A DNA stretch of 5,033 nt from Rikenellaceae bacterium. GTDB taxonomy: Bacteria; Bacteroidota; Bacteroidia; Bacteroidales; Rikenellaceae. Below are positions 1 to 5,033 of the stretch, in pieces (positions within the stretch are counted from its first letter, which is position 1; each line of letters starts with the position of its first letter). Where the stretch lies: positions 1 through 5,033 of the forward strand of contig JAJBVJ010000021.1 in NCBI GenBank assembly GCA_020859875.1, written 5' to 3'. A program made the translations under genes and the position numbers. The notes beneath the pieces were generated by a model, which saw nothing but the letters and a program-made list of their open reading frames with translations, was not told the origin of the DNA and made no database searches.

Positions 1-856
1 CCGTTTCGAGATATTTTCCCGCATTACCCGAGATACGGTAAAAATCGTTCATGGATGCGATGAGCTCGATGGCATCGGGATTCAGTTCGAGCGCTTTGGG
101 GTAATTAACTACGGCGAGCGAATCATTCCGCGTTTCGGCATAGAGTTCGGCAAGAAAAAGATAACCTTCGTAGTTGTAGGGGTAGGCTTCGACAAGGGAC
201 TCCCCTTCCCGAATCGCCTGGTCGGTAAGGCCCGCGAGGATCAACATGTCACGTTTGTGCTTGGAGAGTTGTTCGATCCTCCCTATTATGTTTTCGGCCT
301 TGTCGAGGGTGGCGATCGCTGCGTAGGGCTGGCCGGTCTGCTCATAGAGCATCGCCAGCATGGCGTAATTTTCCGGACTGCGAGGTTCCATCACAATGAG
401 CTTCTCGTATATGGCCCGTGCTTCGGAGAAACGCCCGGCCATAATTGCCAGCCTTCCGTTCTGGTTTGCATACCACGTATTCGTGGAATCGAGCTCGACA
501 GCCTTGCGGCTATACCATAGGGCCTGGGCGGGATCGAACGACATTGCCGCATTTGCCGCCTGGAAATAAGAGGGCGCATGGGTGGAATCGAAGAGAATGG
601 CCTTGTCGAACAGGGAGACCGCCTTGCGGTTGTCCTTGTCGATGGAGTAGCTTTTGATCCCTTCGGTATAGTAATACTGCACGATGTTACCAGGCCCGAA
701 ACCGGCGGGGATGGTATCGTAGGAGGTCCACACCTCTTCCGTGAATGCGGAGCGATCCTGCCCGGATGCCACCGATAAAGTGAAAAGGAAAACTACGGGA
801 AGCGCCGATCTTGCCGCCCGTGATTTTGCTGACGATATTTTTTTCTCGATTAACAC
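1..856 (-). CDS. Secreted tetratricopeptide-repeat protein, 3' part beyond the left edge
   Basis: The minus strand is open without a stop from 856 to the left edge, giving the first 285 residues. Residues 1-17 are basic (KK, K, R, R) and 18-30 are hydrophobic (ALPVVFLFTLSVA), followed by ASGQ. This is a plausible Sec signal peptide with signal peptidase I cleavage near residue 32, and there is no lipobox Cys. The rest is helical with TPR-like repeats: W/Y and A/G/Y at typical spacing, and repeat ends such as KAVELDST and KALELNPDA. TPR proteins usually act as protein-protein scaffolds, so the likely site is the periplasm or envelope; the partner is unknown. The start is GTG, chosen because no in-frame ATG or TTG lies between the pheS hairpin and the signal peptide. 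It lies 99 bp downstream of pheS in the same direction with no clear promoter, so read-through from pheS is possible. No specific function is recognisable. Confidence 0.85.
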   Translation of the reverse strand, partial: MLIEKKISSAKSRAARSALPVVFLFTLSVASGQDRSAFTEEVWTSYDTIPAGFGPGNIVQYYYTEGIKSYSIDKDNRKAVSLFDKAILFDSTHAPSYFQAANAAMSFDPAQALWYSRKAVELDSTNTWYANQNGRLAIMAGRFSEARAIYEKLIVMEPRSPENYAMLAMLYEQTGQPYAAIATLDKAENIIGRIEQLSKHKRDMLILAGLTDQAIREGESLVEAYPYNYEGYLFLAELYAETRNDSLAVVNYPKALELNPDAIELIASMNDFYRISGNAGKYLET

Positions 857-926
857 GTGGTTAAACTGGGGTAAATTGATCTTTCCGACGCTACCTGCTA
901 AAACGAAATCGGGTGAGAAATAGTGT

Positions 927-954
927 CTTTCCGGGCGGTACACCGCCCGGAAAG
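927..954 (-). terminator. Perfect 13-bp-arm hairpin just after pheS; possible terminator or mRNA-stabilising structure
   Basis: Positions 927-939 and 942-954 are exact reverse complements (CTTTCCGGGCGGT and ACCGCCCGGAAAG) separated by two bases. On the minus strand the hairpin begins immediately after the pheS TAA stop (956-958). The very GC-rich core and its position fit a 3'-end structure. However, the T-rich run expected after an intrinsic terminator is absent: the minus strand continues ACACTATTTC. It may therefore terminate only partly, or mark a processed 3' end before the co-directional TPR gene. Confidence 0.55.
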
Positions 955-955
955 T

Positions 956-1978
956 TTACAATACCGATCCGAACTGCCGGAGGAACCTGACATCGTTCTC
1001 GAAGAAAAGACGTATATCGCGCACTCCGAATTTAAGCATCGCGATACGTTCAATCCCCATGCCGAAGGCAAACCCGGTGTATTTAGTGCTGTCGATTCCG
1101 CACGCCTCGAGGACATTTGGATCTACCATGCCGCATCCCATTATTTCGAGCCAACCGGTTCCTTTACAAACACCGCACCCCTTACCGCCACACAGGTTGC
1201 ACGATACATCGACCTCGGCCGAGGGTTCTGTGAACGGGAAATATGAAGGGCGAAGGCGTATCTTCGCCGCTTGGCCGAACATCTCCCTTGCAAAATAGAG
1301 GATCGACTGTTTCAGGTCGGCAAAAGAGACATTTTCGTCTATGTAGAGACCTTCCACCTGGTGGAAGATACAGTGCGAGCGGGAGGAGATGGCCTCGTTG
1401 CGGAAGACCCTTCCCGGACAGATCACGCGGATGGGCGGCTTTTGGGTCTCCATCACCCTGACCTGGATGGAGCTGGTGTGGGTACGCAGCAGGATATCGG
1501 GGTTCTTCTCAACAAAGAAAGTGTCCTGCATATCCCTGGCCGGATGGTCGGGCGGGAAGTTCAGGGCGGAGAATACATGCCAATCGTCCTCGATCTCGGG
1601 GCCCTCGGCGACGGTATAGCCCAGGCGGGCGAAAATAGCCACTATCTGGTTTCTCACCAGCGAAATAGGATGGCGCGAGCCGATCGGGTCGTTGGTGCCG
1701 GGCCGGGTCATATCGTCTATTTTTCCCCCGGAGGCCGTCCTGCCCGAAAATTCGCTTTTCATGGCATTGACCTTTTCCAGGGCGGCGCTTTTCAGAATGT
1801 TGAGCTTCTGGCCGAGCTCCCGTTTCAGTTCGGGGGCCACGGTGCGAAATTCCTCCATCAGGGCCGTGACTTCCCCCTTTTTACCGAGCAGCCGGATGCG
1901 GAACTCCTCGATATCGGCCTGGGCCTGCGGTTTGAAGTCCTCCACCTTTTTGAGCAGCTCTTCTATTTTGGTTATCAT
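956..1978 (-). CDS. pheS: Phenylalanyl-tRNA synthetase alpha subunit (PheRS, class II)
   Basis: The 340-residue protein has the usual length for bacterial PheS. With PheT it forms the cytosolic (alpha-beta)2 enzyme that charges tRNA-Phe with phenylalanine using ATP. Residues 1-85 form the charged N-terminal helical arm that contacts tRNA. The class II catalytic core follows: GSRHP near 100, the substrate-binding region THTSS at 166-170, the motif 2 segment GRVFRNEAISSRSHCIFHQVEG at 189-210, and motif 3 GMGIERIAML at 306-315. A Cys-rich loop (C260, C263, C268, C271) followed by TGWLEIMGCGMV is a known variant in many bacterial PheS proteins and not an anomaly. The start is ATG at 1978, with an AAAGGA-like sequence about 11 bases upstream. 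pheT does not follow; a TPR gene does. Unlinked pheS and pheT are common in Bacteroidetes. No T-box or leader-peptide attenuator is visible. Confidence 0.98.
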   Translation of the reverse strand: MITKIEELLKKVEDFKPQAQADIEEFRIRLLGKKGEVTALMEEFRTVAPELKRELGQKLNILKSAALEKVNAMKSEFSGRTASGGKIDDMTRPGTNDPIGSRHPISLVRNQIVAIFARLGYTVAEGPEIEDDWHVFSALNFPPDHPARDMQDTFFVEKNPDILLRTHTSSIQVRVMETQKPPIRVICPGRVFRNEAISSRSHCIFHQVEGLYIDENVSFADLKQSILYFAREMFGQAAKIRLRPSYFPFTEPSAEVDVSCNLCGGKGCGVCKGTGWLEIMGCGMVDPNVLEACGIDSTKYTGFAFGMGIERIAMLKFGVRDIRLFFENDVRFLRQFGSVL

Positions 1979-1979
1979 C

Positions 1980-2010
1980 TTTGATAATTATTCCTTTATA
2001 CCTACTTTTA
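1980..2010 (+). promoter_or_regulatory. Candidate Bacteroidetes-type promoter for the patatin-hydF unit
   Basis: TTTG at 1980-1983 is followed after 19 bases by TACTTTTA at 2003-2010. This matches the Bacteroidetes primary sigma pattern of a -33 TTTG, a 19-21 base spacer and a -7 TAnnTTTG box, with one mismatch (the last G is A). It would give a 5' leader of roughly 70 bases before the ATG at 2086. This is a pattern match only; no transcription data support it. Confidence 0.45.
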
Positions 2011-2046
2011 CCGGTCGGGAACCGGGCCGGGAATATCTCCGGGCCC
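2011..2046. repeat. GC-rich dyads in the divergent intergenic region
   Basis: Two short dyads lie side by side. CCGGT (2011-2015) pairs with ACCGG (2021-2025) around a five-base loop. GGGCC (2024-2028) pairs with GGCCC (2042-2046), extended by GG (2029-2030) with CC (2039-2040) across a one-base bulge. The two overlap at 2024-2025, so they cannot both form fully. They would lie in the 5' leader of both divergent transcripts if the promoter candidates are right. They could be leader structures or an operator; no known riboswitch or binding site is recognised. Confidence 0.4.
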
Positions 2047-2063
2047 ACTTTTACCCCAACCGT

Positions 2064-2071
2064 CAAAGTTA
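2064..2071 (-). promoter_or_regulatory. Candidate -7 box for pheS
   Basis: On the minus strand these bases read TAACTTTG, an exact match to the Bacteroidetes -7 consensus TAnnTTTG, lying 85 bases upstream of the pheS ATG. No convincing TTG/TTTG -33 element is found 19-21 bases further upstream, where the sequence is already the start of the divergent gene. It is the best pheS promoter candidate in the intergenic region, but it is only half supported. Confidence 0.35.
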
Positions 2072-2085
2072 ACAATTATTTGCGT

Positions 2086-3714
2086 ATGACCCGCCGCCTG
2101 TTTGCCATAATATGCGCCTGCGTACTTTCCGCCCCTTTTGCAGGCGGTCAGGGCGTTGGGGTCGTTCTGAGCGGCGGGGGAGCCAAGGGCCTTTACCATA
2201 TAGGGGTTATAAAAGCTCTGGAAGAGAACGGTATACCGATAGATTATATCTCCGGAACATCGATCGGTGCGGTCATCGGCGGACTTTATGCCGCCGGTTT
2301 TACCCCGGAGCAGATCGAAGAGGAGTTCCGTTCGGCAAAGATACAGGAACTCCTTACGGGCCGTATAGAGCGGGACAATCAATATTACTTCAAGCAGATG
2401 CACCGCAACGCCGCCATGGTGACCGTACGGCTCGATTTGAAGAATAAGGGGCGCAAGGCGCGTATACCGGCCAATATAATTCCGACCGAGCCTTTGGATA
2501 TGATGATGGCCGAATACTTTTCCGCGGCCACCGCGGTTTGCGGAGGGGATTTCGACCGCCTTATGGTGCCCTTCCGGTGTGTGGCCACGGATGCGGTTGC
2601 CCGGCGCGAAGTCATCTTCCGGGGAGGCGACCTGGGATATGCGGTGAGGGCCTCGATCGCGGTTCCGCTGGTTTTCAGCCCCGTCAGGGACAGTACGGCC
2701 CTCTATTTCGACGGGGGTATGTTCGATAACTTCCCGTGGCAGCCGCTTTACGACGACTTCCTGCCCGATATACTCATCGGCAGTCTCTGCACCGAAACGA
2801 GTATAGATCCCGATCAGATGAACTCCATCGACCAGGTATTTGCCGTGACCACCCTCCATACCGATTATTCCCTTCCCCGCTCGACGGATATCATGATCCG
2901 GCGAGACATGTCGAGTGTCAATACCATGGATTTTGCGCGGGCGGTCGCATTTATCGATGCCGGCTACCAGGATGCCACAAAGGCGATGCCGGTTATAAAA
3001 GCCTCCATCGGCCGCAGGGTCTCCCCGGCGGAGGTCGACCGTATGCGGGCGGAATTCCGTGGGCAGGAGCCCGAGGCCCTGATCGGTTCCGTTACGGTCG
3101 AGGGACTGAAGGAGGGGCAGAAAGAGTATGTACTCAACACCATCGGGTACGGGACGAAAAAGCAGAAACGTGATTACGATTTCGACGACCTGAAGAAAGG
3201 ATATTATAAGCTGATTGCCGAGCGGGAGATCGTGGGACAATATCCCGTCATAAAATACGATACGGCAGAGGGTAAATTCAACGTAATTTTGCCGCTCTCC
3301 ACCAAACCGAACCTGCGGATCCATGTGGGCGGGAATATCTCTTCGACCGCACTGAATCAAGCCTACCTCGGGCTGGAATATAAGATGATCGGACATACGG
3401 CATCGAGCTGGAATCTCGACGGGTATTTCAGCTCGTTTTACAGCTCCGCGGCATTTTCCGGGAGGGTCGATTTCTTCGCCCGGGGCACACCCCTCTATTT
3501 CGAATACGGCGGGCTGCTTAGCTACTATAACTTCTTCAAATCCAATTACGGCTTTCTTACGAAAGGAAACGACATTACCTTCTCCAAATACGACGACCAT
3601 TACGGGAAGATAGCGCTGGGTACCCCGGTGAGCCGCAGCAGCGTGCTCTCTTTGCGCTTCCACGGGGGGGCGAGACCAATACCGTTATTTCCAGCAGGAA
3701 GGGTATTCTGCTGA
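2086..3714 (+). CDS. Patatin-like phospholipase with POTRA and outer-membrane barrel (type Vd architecture), N-terminal part of a frameshifted gene
   Basis: This ORF encodes 542 residues. Residues 1-21 form a signal peptide (MTRRLFAIICACVLSAPFA). The patatin domain (about 24-310) has every catalytic element: oxyanion-hole loop GGGAKG at 30-35, nucleophile elbow GTSIG with Ser59, and DGG with Asp209, the Ser-Asp dyad of patatin lipid acyl hydrolases. A POTRA-like segment (about 333-402, starting IGSVTVEGL) and the first strands of an Omp85-type beta-barrel follow. This order matches type Vd autotransporters such as PlpD and FplA, in which the barrel carries the lipase to the cell surface. The ATG at 2086 is preferred because it puts the signal peptide at the N terminus; the in-frame TTG at 1981 would place 35 residues in front of it. 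The frame is lost at the G run 3664-3670, which adds an unrelated tail ending at TGA 3712-3714. With one G fewer the gene would run to 4390 and give 767 residues, a normal length for this architecture. Confidence 0.93.
   Translation: MTRRLFAIICACVLSAPFAGGQGVGVVLSGGGAKGLYHIGVIKALEENGIPIDYISGTSIGAVIGGLYAAGFTPEQIEEEFRSAKIQELLTGRIERDNQYYFKQMHRNAAMVTVRLDLKNKGRKARIPANIIPTEPLDMMMAEYFSAATAVCGGDFDRLMVPFRCVATDAVARREVIFRGGDLGYAVRASIAVPLVFSPVRDSTALYFDGGMFDNFPWQPLYDDFLPDILIGSLCTETSIDPDQMNSIDQVFAVTTLHTDYSLPRSTDIMIRRDMSSVNTMDFARAVAFIDAGYQDATKAMPVIKASIGRRVSPAEVDRMRAEFRGQEPEALIGSVTVEGLKEGQKEYVLNTIGYGTKKQKRDYDFDDLKKGYYKLIAEREIVGQYPVIKYDTAEGKFNVILPLSTKPNLRIHVGGNISSTALNQAYLGLEYKMIGHTASSWNLDGYFSSFYSSAAFSGRVDFFARGTPLYFEYGGLLSYYNFFKSNYGFLTKGNDITFSKYDDHYGKIALGTPVSRSSVLSLRFHGGARPIPLFPAGRVFC
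3664..3670 (+). other. Run of seven G at the frameshift point in the patatin/barrel gene
   Basis: The upstream frame reads ...LRFHGG to this run, then GARPIPLFPAGRVFC and stop. The +1 frame reads GGRDQYRYFQQEGYSADD straight into the downstream ORF at 3722. The downstream frame has a TGA at 3629-3631, so the shift must occur between 3632 and 3711, and this homopolymer is the obvious site. Six G would restore one frame. The cause may be a mutation, reversible slippage (phase variation) or a sequencing or assembly error; one sequence cannot decide. Confidence 0.85.
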
Positions 3715-3721
3715 CGATGTT

Positions 3722-4390
3722 ATGGATCGTACCCGATTCCTCTTCGGAGGGGCCCAGTTGGAAGTCGACTGGAAAAAAACCAACTATGCCCTCTATCCGA
3801 CCAGGGGAATCCACCAGACAATTTCGGTAATAGGGGTCAGGGGGATCGAATATTTCAATCCCGGGAGCGCAGGAATAGCCCTGCAGGAGCCTTCCGCGGG
3901 CCACCACCGCACCTGGTACGGGGCGAAGTTCTCCCGGGAACAGTATTTTCGTACCCCACCCATCGGGTGGTTCTCATGGGGGTACCTGGTCGAAGGCGTC
4001 GCAACGGTGCATCCCTCGTTTGCCAACGAATATGCGACGAATATATCCGCCCCTGCATTTACACCCACCCAGCACAGCAGGATCATCTATATGAAAGAGT
4101 TTCGCAGCGACGCCTACTTTGCCGCAGGGCTCATGCCGACCATAGAATTTACCCCCTCGTTCTATCTTAAAATGAGCGGTTACCTATATATCCCAGAAAA
4201 TTACGACGGGGTCAAGGAGAGCATACGGCAGAGGATGCGTACGATATTCGACGGAACTCTGGTATACCAGAGCATTATCGGCCCGGTGAGTCTTTCGGTA
4301 TCGAAATACGACGTGACCAAGCGTAACAACTGGTTTATGACCTTCAACATCGGATATGCCGTTTTCAACCGCAAAGGATTGTTCTACTGA
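3722..4390 (+). CDS. C-terminal part of the outer-membrane barrel of the frameshifted patatin gene
   Basis: This ORF of 222 residues is in the +1 frame relative to the upstream patatin ORF; its frame is already open from 3632. It has no signal peptide of its own. It shows amphipathic beta-strand patterns throughout, the segment NYALYPTRG (NxxxYPxxG) typical of Omp85/BamA-like barrels, and a C terminus ending in aromatic residues (KGLFY), as expected for a BAM-recognised last strand. It is best read as the second half of the barrel and not as a separate gene. The ATG at 3722 lies 7 bases after the premature TGA, so reinitiation could make a fragment, but this would stay in the cytoplasm without a signal peptide. 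hydF starts one base after its stop. Confidence 0.88.
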   Translation: MDRTRFLFGGAQLEVDWKKTNYALYPTRGIHQTISVIGVRGIEYFNPGSAGIALQEPSAGHHRTWYGAKFSREQYFRTPPIGWFSWGYLVEGVATVHPSFANEYATNISAPAFTPTQHSRIIYMKEFRSDAYFAAGLMPTIEFTPSFYLKMSGYLYIPENYDGVKESIRQRMRTIFDGTLVYQSIIGPVSLSVSKYDVTKRNNWFMTFNIGYAVFNRKGLFY

Positions 4391-4391
4391 G

Positions 4392-5033
4392 ATGGGAAAA
4401 GTAAACGCAGGGCGGGAAAACAAGCCGCATATCGGGATATTCGGCCGGTGCAACGCGGGTAAGAGTACCCTTTTTAATTTTCTGACAGACACCCGGGCGG
4501 CCATCGTTTCGCCCCGCAGGGGCACGACGACAGACCCGGTAAAGAGATCGTGCGAAATACTCGGGTTCGGGCCCGTCGTATTTATCGATACGGGCGGTAC
4601 GGACGACGACTCCCCGCTCGCCGACCAGAGAATAGCCGCAGCGATGGAGGCCGCGCGGCTCATGGACCTCGCCATAATCGTTTTCCGTGAATGGGGTGAG
4701 CCGGAGAGGGTGCTGGCGGCCGAGTTCATGGCACTGGGGCTACCGTTTATCTCGGTCGGGAACCGGGTCGGCAACGGGAAAGTTCGGGGAGGTTACGATA
4801 TTGCATTCAATATACTTGACCCAAAACCATCCGACCGGGACGCCGTGATGGAACTGATTAAAAAAAACCTTCCCGAAGAGTCGTATCGTCCCCCTTCGAT
4901 GCTGGGGAACCTCGTCGGGACGGGTGACAGGGTGGTACTGGTCTGTCAGATCGACAGTGAGGCACCGGCGGGAAGAATTATCCTTCCCCTGATGCAGGCG
5001 GTAAGAGAGGTTCTCGACAGAAACGCACGGGGA
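4392..5033 (+). CDS. hydF: [FeFe]-hydrogenase H-cluster maturation GTPase HydF, 3' part beyond the right edge
   Basis: The first 214 residues are present. HydF is the cytosolic scaffold that receives the 2Fe precursor assembled by the radical-SAM enzymes HydE and HydG and passes it to apo-[FeFe]-hydrogenase. The N-terminal GTPase domain has G1/Walker A at 18-25 (GRCNAGKS), the HydF-typical GTTTDPV at 44-50 including the G2 Thr, and G3 DTGG at 66-69 followed by acidic TDDD. The expected G4 NKxD reads NRVG (124-127), which lacks the guanine-specifying Asp. The dimerisation-domain start is highly characteristic: TGDRVVLVCQIDSEAPAGR and IILPLMQAVREVLD (about 177-209). The C-terminal iron-sulfur domain with its conserved Cys and His lies outside the window. 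The ATG at 4392 follows the upstream TGA (4388-4390) after one base, which suggests co-transcription and translational coupling; no strong Shine-Dalgarno is seen. Confidence 0.93.
   Translation, partial: MGKVNAGRENKPHIGIFGRCNAGKSTLFNFLTDTRAAIVSPRRGTTTDPVKRSCEILGFGPVVFIDTGGTDDDSPLADQRIAAAMEAARLMDLAIIVFREWGEPERVLAAEFMALGLPFISVGNRVGNGKVRGGYDIAFNILDPKPSDRDAVMELIKKNLPEESYRPPSMLGNLVGTGDRVVLVCQIDSEAPAGRIILPLMQAVREVLDRNARG

Noticed and set aside
257..923. Short plus-strand ORFs opposite the TPR gene
   Set aside because: They overlap a continuous minus-strand frame with a signal peptide and TPR repeats, and show no motifs of their own.
1165..1201. Cys-rich CxxC...CxxC element in PheS as a novel zinc-finger insertion
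   Set aside because: The CxxCxGxGCxxCxGTGW loop occurs in PheS of many bacteria; it is ordinary family variation.
1271..1984. A 237-codon plus-strand ORF antisense to pheS
   Set aside because: It is in the same codon register opposite a well-conserved pheS and has no recognisable motif; it is a product of sense codon choice.
1981..2085. N-terminal extension of the patatin protein from the TTG at 1981
   Set aside because: It would bury the signal peptide behind 35 residues of non-signal sequence and overlap the candidate promoter; the ATG at 2086 gives a normal signal peptide.
2008..3663. A 551-codon minus-strand ORF antisense to the patatin gene
   Set aside because: Its codon boundaries coincide with those of the real gene, so it stays open only because the sense gene avoids TTA, CTA and TCA codons here. 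The translation has no recognisable domain, begins with GTG inside the G7 frameshift region, and runs across the divergent promoter region.
4184..4774. A 196-codon minus-strand ORF opposite the barrel C terminus and hydF start
   Set aside because: It crosses the junction of two well-supported plus-strand genes and shows no domain, signal or promoter.

Overview
The window looks like chromosomal DNA of an anaerobic member of the Bacteroidetes (Bacteroidales), possibly close to Alistipes/Rikenellaceae. This is inferred from several signs. PheS has the Bacteroidetes-like form and no pheT follows it. A secreted patatin/Omp85 protein lies next to an [FeFe]-hydrogenase maturation gene. Shine-Dalgarno signals are weak, promoter-like boxes fit the Bacteroidetes TTTG / TAnnTTTG pattern, and base composition is moderately GC-rich. 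The species assignment is tentative.

Layout: two transcription units diverge from a 107-bp intergenic region at 1979-2085. To the left, on the minus strand, are pheS (956-1978, phenylalanyl-tRNA synthetase alpha subunit), a perfect 13-bp-arm hairpin just after its stop, and a secreted tetratricopeptide-repeat (TPR) protein (start 856) that runs off the left edge. To the right, on the plus strand, is a gene for a patatin-like phospholipase with a POTRA domain and an outer-membrane barrel (type Vd autotransporter architecture, start 2086). It is interrupted by a one-base frameshift at a run of seven G (3664-3670), so it reads as two ORFs, 2086-3714 and 3722-4390. One base after its stop begins hydF (4392 onward, [FeFe]-hydrogenase H-cluster maturation GTPase), which runs off the right edge.

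The gene content is mostly conventional: translation (pheS), a periplasmic or envelope TPR protein, an outer-membrane/secreted lipase, and hydrogenase maturation, which implies fermentative H2 metabolism. I see no mobile element, CRISPR array, tRNA or rRNA, and no clear undescribed system. The points most worth checking are the G7 frameshift, the degenerate G4 (NKxD) motif in HydF, the tight patatin-hydF coupling, and the compact divergent promoter region with its GC-rich dyads. No gene-free stretch exceeds about 110 bases.
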